Source of the DNA: Phycisphaera sp.
GTDB lineage: Bacteria; Planctomycetota; Phycisphaerae; Phycisphaerales; UBA1924
DNA length: 64,000 nucleotides
Assembly (NCBI GenBank): GCA_003712165.1
Contig: RHLH01000001.1
Span: 2,515,575-2,579,574, forward strand
Reading direction: 5' to 3'
Positions 8,033 to 16,293 of this stretch are shown here, piece by piece. Positions within the stretch are counted from its first letter, which is position 1; every line of letters begins with the position of its first letter. The notes beneath the pieces are model-generated. The model was not told the origin of the DNA. It did no database searches and worked only from the letters and a program-made list of their open reading frames with translations. Made by a program: the position numbers and the translations under genes.

Positions 8033-8821
8033 ATGCGCAAACTCACAGCACTCGCTGCAGCAATGATCGCCGGCTCAGCCTCGGCACAGACCGTCACCCT
8101 CGACTTCGAGGACCTCGCAGAGAACTTCTACGGCGCCAGCTTTGTCTACCAGGGCCTCGAGTTCTCGGACATCAACCAGGTCTCGGGTGTCTTTCCCGAC
8201 GGCAGCACCTTCGGTCCCCAGCTCTTCGACGAGGTCATCATCGAAGACGCAACCCTCTTCTACAACGATTACCCGGGCTGGGGCTCGGCGGACAAGATGC
8301 TGACCTTCGGCAGCGCGTATGTCACAGGTGACAACCTGAGCCTGGGCCGCGTTTCCTCCGTCACAGTCACGCTCGACGAGAATGCCGACTCGGTCGATAT
8401 GGACATCGCCTTCTACGAGAACGGCCCCTGGGGCGGCATCGAACTCCACGTCGACGCGCTCTTCGAGGGCAGCGTGGTTGGCTCAGACAGCCTTACCATC
8501 TCAGACCTCGGAGGGCGGGACAACATCGCTACCGATTCGTTCTCGATCTCGGGCGTCGTCTTCGACGAGCTGCACTTCTACGCCACCTACGGCTCAGATT
8601 TCTCGCTCCCCAGACTCGTCATCGATGACCTCACCCTCAACTACGTCGGCGCCGATTGCCTCGCTGACGTGAACGGTGACGGCTCGGTCACCCCGGCCGA
8701 CTTCACCGCGTGGGTCAACGCGTTCAACAACAACGCACCCGAGTGTGACCAGAATAGCGACGGGTCCTGCACCCCGGCTGACTTCACCGCTTGGGTCAAT
8801 AACTTCAACAACGGCTGCTGA
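8033..8821 (+). CDS. Exported protein with C-terminal GC-type dockerin
   Basis: 262 aa with an ATG preceded by AGGAG (8021-8025). Signal peptide MRKLTALAAAMIAGSASAQ. Residues about 20-205 form a beta-sandwich-like domain (TLDFEDLAENFYGASFVYQG), similar in style to carbohydrate-binding or PEP-CTERM-associated domains. The last 55 residues hold two dockerin-like calcium loops, ADVNGDGSVTPADFTAW and CDQNSDGSCTPADFTAW, ending NNFNNGC. The same module ends the proteins at 56013 and 57464. It follows the HAF gene by 31 bp and is closed by a strong terminator, so the two may be cotranscribed. Confidence 0.8.
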   Translation: MRKLTALAAAMIAGSASAQTVTLDFEDLAENFYGASFVYQGLEFSDINQVSGVFPDGSTFGPQLFDEVIIEDATLFYNDYPGWGSADKMLTFGSAYVTGDNLSLGRVSSVTVTLDENADSVDMDIAFYENGPWGGIELHVDALFEGSVVGSDSLTISDLGGRDNIATDSFSISGVVFDELHFYATYGSDFSLPRLVIDDLTLNYVGADCLADVNGDGSVTPADFTAWVNAFNNNAPECDQNSDGSCTPADFTAWVNNFNNGC

Positions 8822-8868
8822 TCAGACTCCCCTTCGCGACTGACAGGTCATGTCGTGATACTCAACTC

Positions 8869-8913
8869 AGAATCGGCCCCCCTCGCCACATGGGGGGGCC
8901 GATTCTCTTTTTT
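8869..8913 (+). terminator. Rho-independent terminator
   Basis: Long GC-rich stem: AGAATCGGCCCCCC (8869-8882) pairs with GGGGGGGCCGATTCT (8892-8906) across a 9-base loop, followed by a T-rich run (CTCTTTTTT). It ends the HAF-dockerin unit. Confidence 0.88.
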
Positions 8914-8991
8914 GTACAGCCCGGCATAATCCCCCATCTCAAAGTGGTTGCTTACTACTGAGCACACGGCTCTGCAAAAGGAGAATCACTG

Positions 8992-9621
8992 ATGCACCGC
9001 CTGCGAACACTCAAGTCAGCCCTCGCCGGGATCGCAACGGTCGCCGGCATCCTGCTCTCAGCCGCCTCAGCCGACGGCCAGAACACCCAGAACCAGGCTC
9101 AGGTCACACAAACTGAGGCTGCCAAGACAGACTCGGAGTGGGTCAACCCCGAGCAGCGCAAGCTCTCGAAGTACGAGCTCGGCAGAAAAAACCTTGCTAT
9201 CGAGGGCTACGACCCGATCGCGTACTTCCCAGAAGGCGGCGGCAAACCCAAGAAGGGCAAGAAAGCCCATTCGCACACGCACCGAGGCGTTGTATACAGG
9301 TTCACCAGCGCCGAGAACCTGCGCAAGTTCAAAGACAACCCCGACAAGTACGAACCCACGCACGGCGGGTGGTGCGCGTACGCGATCGCAAAGGGTGACT
9401 ACACAGAACCGAACCCGAAACGATTCGTCATCCAGAACGACCGACTCATGCTCTTCTACGACGGCCTGTTCGGTGACACGTACAAATCATGGCACAAGGA
9501 AGGCCCGGAACAGCTCGAGAAGAAAGCAGACCAGTTCTGGCTGAACGAGACGGGCGAGCGAGCACGCGTCCCGAGCGAGTTCGAGCGGGACGAGAACGAC
9601 GCCGAAGAAGGCGAAGGCTGA
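8992..9621 (+). CDS. Secreted YHS-domain protein
   Basis: 209 aa. Signal peptide residues 1-29 (hydrophobic core LAGIATVAGILLSAASA). The YHS domain spans about residues 68-135: NLAIEGYDPIAYFPEGG at its start, YRFTSAENLRKFKDNPDKY in the middle, then GGWCAYAIAKGDY with the conserved Cys. The YHS fold is linked to metal or redox handling in copper ATPases and oxygenases; this stand-alone exported version has no defined reaction. The C-terminal tail is acidic. AGGAGA lies about 9 bases upstream of the ATG. Its stop abuts the stop of the convergent HAD gene with no gap. Confidence 0.85.
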   Translation: MHRLRTLKSALAGIATVAGILLSAASADGQNTQNQAQVTQTEAAKTDSEWVNPEQRKLSKYELGRKNLAIEGYDPIAYFPEGGGKPKKGKKAHSHTHRGVVYRFTSAENLRKFKDNPDKYEPTHGGWCAYAIAKGDYTEPNPKRFVIQNDRLMLFYDGLFGDTYKSWHKEGPEQLEKKADQFWLNETGERARVPSEFERDENDAEEGEG

Positions 9622-10320
9622 TCACACCGACACAAGTTCCCCCACGAGCGACGCGAGGTCCGGCACCACCATGTCGGGCCTCGCGTCGTATTCACCCGAC
9701 GCCCCGCCCCTGCCCCCCTGTCGATCCACCCAGACGCACCTGATCCCGAGCTCATTGCACGGCGCGACATCGTGCTTCTTGCTCTGCGCGACGTGCAGGA
9801 GTTCGTCTTTCTTGATCCCCAGTCGATTGAGCGCCTCATGAAAGTGCGCACGACCGGGCTTGTAGCTCTCGATCTGCTGAGCCGTGACAAGCAGGTCGAA
9901 CCCACCCACGCCCTGCAGCCCGAGCCTGGGCAGCACACCCTCGAACAGATCGTCATCAACGTTCGAGAGTATGCCGAGCTTGTAGTGCTGCTTGAGTTCT
10001 CTGAGCGAATTAGCCGTGTCGTTGAACGCGGGCCAGCCCTTGATCGAGTCAGCCAGCAGCGTTTGGTCGGCCAGCGAGAGCTGGAACCCGAAGCGAGCCG
10101 CGACACCCTTGGTGACGTCCGCGAGCACGTCCCTGTAGGGCCTGTACTCCCCATGCTCCGCCTGGGCTTCGAGCTGAGCGTACAACGCGAGCAGCTCACC
10201 GCGCGGCGGCGGCTCGTCGATGCCGTAACGCTCGCAGAGCATCGCAAGAGCGCGGAGGATGCCTGTCTCCCAATCGATGAGCGTGCCGAAACAGTCGAAC
10301 GTGAGTGCCTTGAATTTCAT
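9622..10320 (-). CDS. HAD-superfamily hydrolase (haloacid dehalogenase type II-like)
   Basis: 232 aa from the ATG at 10320. HAD motifs: FDCFGTLIDWE (motif I; in this subgroup the second Asp is replaced by Gly, as in L-2-haloacid dehalogenases), LGILSNVDDDLF (motif II, Ser-Asn), SYKPGRAHF (motif III Lys) and a motif IV region near AQSKKHDVAPCNELGIR. The SYKP and SN pattern fits 2-haloacid dehalogenase-type proteins, so hydrolysis of a carbon-halogen or phosphoester bond is possible; the substrate is not determinable. The gene is 24 bp after the cytochrome b562-like gene on the same strand. Confidence 0.85.
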   Translation of the reverse strand: MKFKALTFDCFGTLIDWETGILRALAMLCERYGIDEPPPRGELLALYAQLEAQAEHGEYRPYRDVLADVTKGVAARFGFQLSLADQTLLADSIKGWPAFNDTANSLRELKQHYKLGILSNVDDDLFEGVLPRLGLQGVGGFDLLVTAQQIESYKPGRAHFHEALNRLGIKKDELLHVAQSKKHDVAPCNELGIRCVWVDRQGGRGGASGEYDARPDMVVPDLASLVGELVSV

Positions 10321-10344
10321 GCCGACATGGTACGGCACACAGAG

Positions 10345-10797
10345 TCAGTCGCTGAAGAGCTCGTGACCCTCGTCGCGCATCGGATACAGCTCGTCGCGGA
10401 TGATCATGTGCGCCAGGTCCTCGTCGCCCGTAAGGAGCGCGACCTCGAGCTCAGCGGTCCTGTCGAGCAGCTTTGCCATTCGGACGCGGTATTCGGTGAG
10501 CGACGTTTCCAGTTCCTCGCCCGACATCTCCGAGAGCCTGCTCGGCACCATGCTCTTGGAAGCAACGATGTTCTGCTGCAGCGTGCCGATCGCCTCGAGC
10601 ACATCGTCGAGCTTGTCGGCTTTGTTGTACCCTCGCGAGATGGTGCGGAACGCATCGCTCATCTCCCCCATGTGCTCGGAGAGTGTCGGAAGAGCTTCGG
10701 GTTGGGATGCAAGAGCTGCGGGTGAAGCTGTGCCGGCGAGTGCGAGACAAACAGTAGCGGCAACCAAAACGGCGCAAGTCGGTGCAATTGGTTTCAT
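10345..10797 (-). CDS. Periplasmic cytochrome b562-like protein
   Basis: 150 aa. Signal peptide with cleavage near ASPAALA-SQ. The mature part is all helical and lines up with E. coli cytochrome b562: LSEHMGEMSDAFRTI matches the first helix with the axial Met (M43), and the C-terminal MRDEGHELF supplies the axial His (H145). Both heme-b ligands are therefore present and no CxxCH is needed. A small periplasmic electron carrier or heme-binding four-helix bundle is inferred; homology is judged by eye. Confidence 0.7.
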   Translation of the reverse strand: MKPIAPTCAVLVAATVCLALAGTASPAALASQPEALPTLSEHMGEMSDAFRTISRGYNKADKLDDVLEAIGTLQQNIVASKSMVPSRLSEMSGEELETSLTEYRVRMAKLLDRTAELEVALLTGDEDLAHMIIRDELYPMRDEGHELFSD

Positions 10798-10869
10798 ATC
10801 GTCCTCCCCTGGATCATCGAGTGATACCGAGGATAACGAATCGGGTTGCCAGTACTCGATGACAGCGAT

Positions 10870-11640
10870 CTATGACTCGGAAATCGTCCGCTGCTCGATC
10901 CGCTTCTCGCTTTCGGTCTGCACGACCCGGTCCACGAACCCGCCGGGCGTGTGGATTTGATCCGGGTCGAGTTCACCCGTGGGGACGAGCTCGTCGACTT
11001 CCGCGATCGTGAACGCGGCGGCGGTAGCCATCATCGGGTTGAAATTGCGGGCCGTCTTTCGGAAAACGAGATTGCCGAACTCGTCGGCCTTGTATGCCTT
11101 CACCAGCGCCAGATCCGCGTAGAGCCCGGTCTCGAGCACGAACTCACGCTCAGGCGACTGCGCCTCGGCGAGCTTGTCGCGATTCGACTTTGCGAGGTAC
11201 TTGGGCGGGGTGAGCGCGCGCGTCTCTTTGCCCTCGGCGACGAGCGTGCCGACGCCGGTCGCGGTAAAGAACGAGGGGATGCCCGCGCCGCCCGCGCGGA
11301 TGCGTTCGGCGAGCGTGCCCTGCGGGTTGAATTCGACCTCGAGATCGCCGTCGAGGAATTGCTTCTCGAACGTGGCGTTCTCGCCCACGTAGCTTGAGAT
11401 CATCTTCTTGATCTGGCGTGTCTGGAGGAGAAGCCCGAGGCCCCAATCGTCAACGCCCGCGTTGTTGGAGATGCAGGTGAGTTCCTTCACACCCGTATCG
11501 CGGAGCGCGATGATGAGCTGCTCTGGTATGCCGCAGAGACCGAAGCCCCCGACCATGACGGTGCACCCGTCGTAGATGATGCCTCTGTCCTTGAGGTCGG
11601 CGATCGCGTCGGCAGCGGCTTTGGTGACTTTATTGGCCAT
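10870..11640 (-). CDS. scoA: 3-oxoacid CoA-transferase subunit A
   Basis: 256 aa from the ATG at 11640 (MANKVTKAAADAI). Subunit-A features: GCTVMVGGFGLCGIPEQLI, the strand ELTCISNNAGVDDWGLG, SSYVGENATFEKQFL and the GGAGIPSFFTATGVGT loop. It pairs with subunit B to activate acetoacetate or another 3-oxoacid using succinyl-CoA. scoB is at 2230-2907, so the usual scoA-scoB pair is split by about 8 kb of unrelated genes on the same strand. Confidence 0.93.
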   Translation of the reverse strand: MANKVTKAAADAIADLKDRGIIYDGCTVMVGGFGLCGIPEQLIIALRDTGVKELTCISNNAGVDDWGLGLLLQTRQIKKMISSYVGENATFEKQFLDGDLEVEFNPQGTLAERIRAGGAGIPSFFTATGVGTLVAEGKETRALTPPKYLAKSNRDKLAEAQSPEREFVLETGLYADLALVKAYKADEFGNLVFRKTARNFNPMMATAAAFTIAEVDELVPTGELDPDQIHTPGGFVDRVVQTESEKRIEQRTISES

Positions 11641-11690
11641 GCCCGATGATATACGCGCTCGCGCACCGGGGTTGGACCACACGTGCCCGG

Positions 11691-12779
11691 TTACTCCCCG
11701 ATGACCTCGGTCCTCGGGTGGAACGCCGACCAAGAGTAATAGAACGCCTGCGCCGTGCGCACGCCCTTGGGCGCTTCGAGCACATCGATCCCCGCTTCGG
11801 TTGCACGAGCCACGACGTCGCCCGACCCGGTCGGGATTGTCATCTCCTCACCGATCGCGTCGGCGGAGACGAAGTAGGCCTTTTCGCCCGCCAGAATCCC
11901 GAGGCCGAGCGTCTTGAGAGGCAGCGCATCACCGACCCCGCTGACCGGGACAAGCAGGTAGTCGGGATTCTCGAAAAACGAGGTGTAGGGCGAGCCCGAG
12001 TAATCGCGTTCGTGCCCGGTGTCGTTCGACACAACGGGTGCGCCCGGGTGGTCCATCGCGAACTGAGTCTTGGAGACGATCCGCACCGGCAGGAACTCGA
12101 GCGAGGCGCCCGCGCGCGGGCCGCTGACCGCCCCGAGCGCGAGCTGGCTCCACAGCCCGCGATCGGTCCTGTCGTACATGATGACGTTTGAGTTGTACAA
12201 CGCCCCGGACACGCCGAACTCGAGCACAGCGGCATCATCGTCCTCACCGACTGTTCGCTTGAACACGGTCGCCGAATCGCAGAGCGGGCAGTACGTCGCA
12301 GCGACGGGTTCACCACCGATGGTCGTATTCACAATCTCGTGGAAGTTCAGGACAGCCAGCGGCACGCCCAGGACCTCGCCGCCCACTTCGACAACGATGA
12401 TCCTTGCATCATCTGCGAGGAAGTCTGCCTCATCGATCCCTTGCGTGCGAGGATCGGTCAACGCCGGTATGGCATCGACCGGGAGCAGCGTGTGGATCTC
12501 ATCGCGCGGGATGCTCAGACCGGTGAGGTCGAAGGCGGTTTCGATGTCCACCGAGCCTTCGCGATTAACGACCCGAAAGCCGTCGGCTTCGGCTGCCGCG
12601 TGACCAGCTTCACCCCCGTCCTCGGGCTGGGTTGTGTGTGCGACCGGGGTCGCGCCGCCGAACACGCTATCGGTCACGGATTTGCACATCGGGCAGAACC
12701 CAGTGAGCCCCGCGATAGTCATGTAAGAAGCGACACCCGCCGAGACAATCGCGGCGGTCATGAGTGACTTTGACGTCAT
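11691..12779 (-). CDS. DUF3179 domain-containing membrane-anchored protein
   Basis: 362 aa from the ATG at 12779 with a full AGGAGG at the right distance. An N-terminal signal or anchor (SLMTAAIVSAGVASYMTIAG) is followed by a CxxC (CPMC, residues 29-32). The DUF3179 domain fills residues about 90-355: SIPRDEIHTLLPVDAIPALTD, VVEVGGEVLGVPLAVLNFHEIVN, the second CxxC in ATYCPLCDSATVF, and MYDRTDRGLWSQL. The biochemical function of DUF3179 is unknown; the CxxC pairs suggest metal or disulfide chemistry at the membrane. Divergent from the sialidase. Confidence 0.85.
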   Translation of the reverse strand: MTSKSLMTAAIVSAGVASYMTIAGLTGFCPMCKSVTDSVFGGATPVAHTTQPEDGGEAGHAAAEADGFRVVNREGSVDIETAFDLTGLSIPRDEIHTLLPVDAIPALTDPRTQGIDEADFLADDARIIVVEVGGEVLGVPLAVLNFHEIVNTTIGGEPVAATYCPLCDSATVFKRTVGEDDDAAVLEFGVSGALYNSNVIMYDRTDRGLWSQLALGAVSGPRAGASLEFLPVRIVSKTQFAMDHPGAPVVSNDTGHERDYSGSPYTSFFENPDYLLVPVSGVGDALPLKTLGLGILAGEKAYFVSADAIGEEMTIPTGSGDVVARATEAGIDVLEAPKGVRTAQAFYYSWSAFHPRTEVIGE

Positions 12780-12872
12780 ACCGATACCCTCCTGAGTGAT
12801 ATCCACTCGGACGAACCCCGCCCGGGCCTGAGTATTCCGGCACTGGCAACAGCTCGCCAATACGATACCCCC

Positions 12873-14615
12873 ATGCGCTGGGTTCATGCGATTGTTCTCG
12901 TCACTGCCCTTGTCTCGACTGGCCTGTCTGCCGCGCAGGACTGGCGGAACATCTATCACGGCAACGAGATTCCCTCGGCCGGGTACGTGGACATGCCGCT
13001 GGTCGTCACGCTCAACGACGGGTCGTGGCTCTGCGTCATGACGACCGGTCCCGGCGAAGAGGGCAACACTGGTCAGCACATCGTTTCGACGCGATCAACT
13101 GATCGCGGAGAGACGTGGTCTGATCTCGTCGCGATCGAGCCGGCGATCAAAGAACCTGGACATGAGTCGTCGTGGGTGGTGCCGTTTCACGTAGAACACC
13201 AGGGTAACTCCGAGTTTGGGCGCACATACGTCTTCTATGTGCACAACGGCGAGCGGGTCACGGAGGTTCCCGATCGTGAGGACAGTCTCAGATACCGCGT
13301 CGATAAAATCGGCTGGTACCTGTACAGGTTCTCTGACGACGCGGGTACGACATGGTCCGAGCCAACGCGCATCGTTATCCCGCTCACCTGGGCGGATATG
13401 AACAACACGTTTAGCGGCGAGGCGCAGATGTTCTGGGGTGTCGATGAGCCGATCGCTATCGAGGATCGCGTGCTCATCGCGTTCACAAAGATCCGTCGAC
13501 ACCTTGTTGGCTCGACCGAGGGTTGGGTGCTTGAGTCGTCGAACCTGTTGACCGAAACGGACCCGTCGAAGCATAAGTGGCGTCTGCTCTCGAACGGCCA
13601 GACGGGCAACAGCAAGACCTGGAGAGGCCTGAGATCAGAGACCAACTTCGCGGGCACGCAAGCGGAACACGACATCACGAAGCTCAGCCAGCCCGGCAGA
13701 CTCATGATGATGAACCGCACGGATAAGGGCGTGATCTCCGTTTGCTGGTCAAGCGACGGGGGCGAGACATGGACCGAACCCGAGGCCGCGACGTATGCGG
13801 ACGGCTCGGTGATCCGAAACCCTCGCGCCAATACCAAGGTGTGGACCATCGAGCCCGGCAAATACCTCCTCTGGTTTCACAACCACGGCGGGATCGATTT
13901 CAACAACAGAAATCCTGGCTGGGCCAGCGCGGGCGTCGAGCACGACGGCGAGATTCTCTGGTCACAGCCCGAGATTTTGCTGTATGACAACGACCCGAAA
14001 GCGCGAATCAGCTACCCGGATCTGATCGTTGAAGACAGACGCTACTTCATCACAGAGACACAGAAGTCCGTCGCTCGTGTACACGAATTGGACCGGAGTC
14101 TGATTGAAGGCATGTTCATGCAGTTCGACAACGCATTGAACACGCCGACTGACTCGATAGAGAAACCCGGTTCGGTTTCACTCCATGAAGAGGAGGGGCT
14201 CACAATCTCGGCTTCGGTATCGGCTGGCGCGAGAGAGGCAGACTCCATTATTGCTGAGTGTGCATCGCAGTTTGGCGCGAGATGGTCGATAAAGTGGCAC
14301 GGGATTGACCGAATCGAGATTGAACTGCGTGAGAACCACGAGGTAGTCAGCTGGCTATCAGACCCGATCCCTATCGAATCCGATCTTCCGCTTCACATCG
14401 TGATGACCATCGACGGCGGGCCTCGTCTGCTCACACTTGTGATCAACGGGAAGCTGCACGACGGCGCAGGTCAACGCCAGTACGGCTGGGCGCGCATCCC
14501 TGATAGCTTCGATCAGATTTCGCTCTCACCAAGCTCTCGCGATGAAGTTGTCGTGTTTGGCAGGCCTCTTACGACATCAGAGGCACTCGAGCTCTACAAG
14601 GCCAGCCGGCCTTAG
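12873..14615 (+). CDS. Exported sialidase-family (BNR/Asp-box) protein
   Basis: 580 aa. Signal peptide 1-21 (VLVTALVSTGLSAAQ). The six-bladed sialidase propeller spans residues about 30-410 with three clear Asp boxes: STDRGETW (75-82), SDDAGTTW (154-161) and SSDGGETW (293-300). Residues about 430-577 resemble a concanavalin/LamG-type beta-sandwich, ending in the jelly-roll signature VVVFGRPLTTSEALELY. The family includes exo-alpha-sialidases and other glycan hydrolases; the arginine triad was not resolved, so the substrate is open. Its stop overlaps the stop of the convergent UDG gene. Confidence 0.82.
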   Translation: MRWVHAIVLVTALVSTGLSAAQDWRNIYHGNEIPSAGYVDMPLVVTLNDGSWLCVMTTGPGEEGNTGQHIVSTRSTDRGETWSDLVAIEPAIKEPGHESSWVVPFHVEHQGNSEFGRTYVFYVHNGERVTEVPDREDSLRYRVDKIGWYLYRFSDDAGTTWSEPTRIVIPLTWADMNNTFSGEAQMFWGVDEPIAIEDRVLIAFTKIRRHLVGSTEGWVLESSNLLTETDPSKHKWRLLSNGQTGNSKTWRGLRSETNFAGTQAEHDITKLSQPGRLMMMNRTDKGVISVCWSSDGGETWTEPEAATYADGSVIRNPRANTKVWTIEPGKYLLWFHNHGGIDFNNRNPGWASAGVEHDGEILWSQPEILLYDNDPKARISYPDLIVEDRRYFITETQKSVARVHELDRSLIEGMFMQFDNALNTPTDSIEKPGSVSLHEEEGLTISASVSAGAREADSIIAECASQFGARWSIKWHGIDRIEIELRENHEVVSWLSDPIPIESDLPLHIVMTIDGGPRLLTLVINGKLHDGAGQRQYGWARIPDSFDQISLSPSSRDEVVVFGRPLTTSEALELYKASRP

Positions 14616-15214
14616 CGCGTTATCAATTTGGCGACGCGTTCCTGCAACAAGGGGACCGCTTCCTCTTCGAACCAAGCGTTCCTGCGTAGCCAGAGGTTGT
14701 TCCGTGGCGAAGGGTGTGGCAAGAGAATGTGATCGGGTAGCTGATTCTGGAAATCTGCGGCGGCGGCAGTGACTGAGGCGTGCTTCTTCGTGCTGTAGTA
14801 CTCGATCGCGTAGCGCCCCGCGTACACGGTCAGCTCGATGTGTTTCAGTGACTTCTTGATCCGCTCGTGCCACATCGGGGCGCATTCGGGTCTAGGCGGC
14901 ATGTCGCCTGACTTGCCGGTGCCCGGGAAGCAGAACCCCATAGGCATGATCGCGGTGATCGAGTCGTCGTAGAACTGCTCGGCGGCAATGCCCATCCATT
15001 GGCGCAGGCGTTCGCCGCTCTTGTCGTTCCAGGGCTTGCCTGTCTCGTGCGCAACGCGTCCGGGGGCCTGGCCCACGACGAGGATCCGTGCGCTCGATCG
15101 ACCGGCGACGAGCGGGTTGGGCCCGAGTGGCAAGTGCTCGGTGCAGTGCTCGCACGCGCGGACCTCCTTCAGGATCGGGAGCGACCTGCCGCGTTGTGGT
15201 TGTTTCTTGGCCAA
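14612..15214 (-). CDS. Uracil-DNA glycosylase family protein (Fe-S type)
   Basis: 200 aa from a TTG at 15214 that has GGGGGAG just upstream; a longer frame starting at 15289 (also TTG) lacks a binding site. Motif A is GQAPGRVAHETGKPWND and the catalytic-loop motif is LPHPSPRN. Four Cys follow the family-4 pattern: CxxC (ACEHC) and a later pair separated by 15 residues (FC...EC), consistent with a 4Fe-4S cluster. It would remove uracil or a related damaged base from DNA. Downstream member of nrdR-lipoprotein-udg; the lipoprotein stop lies 49 bp upstream of the chosen start. Confidence 0.8.
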   Translation of the reverse strand: MAKKQPQRGRSLPILKEVRACEHCTEHLPLGPNPLVAGRSSARILVVGQAPGRVAHETGKPWNDKSGERLRQWMGIAAEQFYDDSITAIMPMGFCFPGTGKSGDMPPRPECAPMWHERIKKSLKHIELTVYAGRYAIEYYSTKKHASVTAAAADFQNQLPDHILLPHPSPRNNLWLRRNAWFEEEAVPLLQERVAKLITR

Positions 15215-15263
15215 TGGATCTCCCCCAGAGCGTGTCAAGGGGTCAACCTCGTGCGCGGGTGTG

Positions 15264-15695
15264 TTATTGCCCGCCGAGTTCGAGAACAACCCAGACGGTG
15301 AAGCCGCCCTCGGCGTTGGGGTTGGTCGCGGCCTGGATCACCCGCTCGTCGAGCCCTGCGTCGGCGAGTTGCGTCGCCGAGGCGCGGGCGTTCTCGATCG
15401 CCTCGCGGCGGGCATCGATCAGGGCTTGGTTGGTTGCGGTGCCGCAGGCCTGCACGCTGCCTGATGTCGTGCGCGTTGCTTCATCGAACCACCAGCTCGG
15501 CTTCCAGCTCGTGTCCTTGGGCTCCGCTTGCGAAGAGCTCGAGTTGTTCGTCTGGCTGATAGGTCTGAGCGGCCCGGATTGCGGCGTGCGCGAGCGATCC
15601 GCCCCGCTGTTGCCCGGCGTGGTACCCCCACCACCACCTGATTGGCATCCGGTGAGAGTGATCGCGATCAGACTAAGAATGACACGTGAGCGCAC
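15264..15695 (-). CDS. Small lipoprotein
   Basis: 143 aa. Lipoprotein signal MRSRVILSLIAITLTGC with lipobox LTGC (C17), then a Gly/Ser/Thr-rich linker of about 45 residues. A C-terminal domain (residues about 80-141: ACGTATNQALIDARREAIENARA, VWVVLELGG) resembles the helix-then-strand layout of LPP20-type outer-membrane lipoproteins. Function unknown. It starts 2 bp after the nrdR stop, so the two are almost certainly cotranscribed. Confidence 0.75.
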   Translation of the reverse strand: MRSRVILSLIAITLTGCQSGGGGGTTPGNSGADRSRTPQSGPLRPISQTNNSSSSQAEPKDTSWKPSWWFDEATRTTSGSVQACGTATNQALIDARREAIENARASATQLADAGLDERVIQAATNPNAEGGFTVWVVLELGGQ

Positions 15696-15697
15696 GC

Positions 15698-16195
15698 TCA
15701 GGCCTCCTTGAAGAGTGACTGCTGGTTCTTGACGTCCTTGATCCGGGCGTTGAGTTCCTGGATCTGGCGCGAGATGTCGTCCACGTTGCGGAACTGGTAG
15801 TACTCGCTGGCGAAGCGGATGTATGCGACCTCGTCGGCGTCCTTGAGTCTGACCATGACCCGCTCGCCGATGACCCGGGAGTCCACCTCGCGGTCGAACT
15901 GGCGGTGGAGCTCCTCCTCGATCTCATCGATCATGGCGGTGAGTTCGTGGGCTGGAATCTTCCGCTTGCCGCAGGCGGCGTGGATGGAGTTGCTGATCTT
16001 CTCGCGATCGAAGGGCGCGCGGGTGCCGTCTTTTTTAACGACGAGGAGCTTTGTGGATTGCTCGACGCGTTCGTAAGTCGTGAAGCGTCTGCCGCAACCC
16101 AGGCATTCCCGACGTCGCCTGATGACCTTGCCGCCCTCCGACGCACGCGAGTCGATGACCTTGTCGTCGTTGGTCTGACAGTACGGGCAGATCAT
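15698..16195 (-). CDS. nrdR: Transcriptional repressor NrdR
   Basis: 165 aa from the ATG at 16195 (MICPYC), not the longer frame. Zinc ribbon CPYC...CLGC with DSRASEGGKVIRRRR between, then FTTYERVE, followed by the ATP-cone domain (LLVVKKDGTRAPFDREKI through YIRFASEYYQF). NrdR senses ATP/dATP and represses ribonucleotide reductase genes by binding NrdR boxes. No reductase gene lies in this window. Confidence 0.96.
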   Translation of the reverse strand: MICPYCQTNDDKVIDSRASEGGKVIRRRRECLGCGRRFTTYERVEQSTKLLVVKKDGTRAPFDREKISNSIHAACGKRKIPAHELTAMIDEIEEELHRQFDREVDSRVIGERVMVRLKDADEVAYIRFASEYYQFRNVDDISRQIQELNARIKDVKNQQSLFKEA

Positions 16196-16293
16196 CTGGC
16201 GCGGGCTCCTCCGGCGGGGCCACAACATGCGGGCCCCGACGGAGGATAGTGTCGCCTGTCTTGGGGTCTACGTCAAAGGGGGCGAAATCAGGA

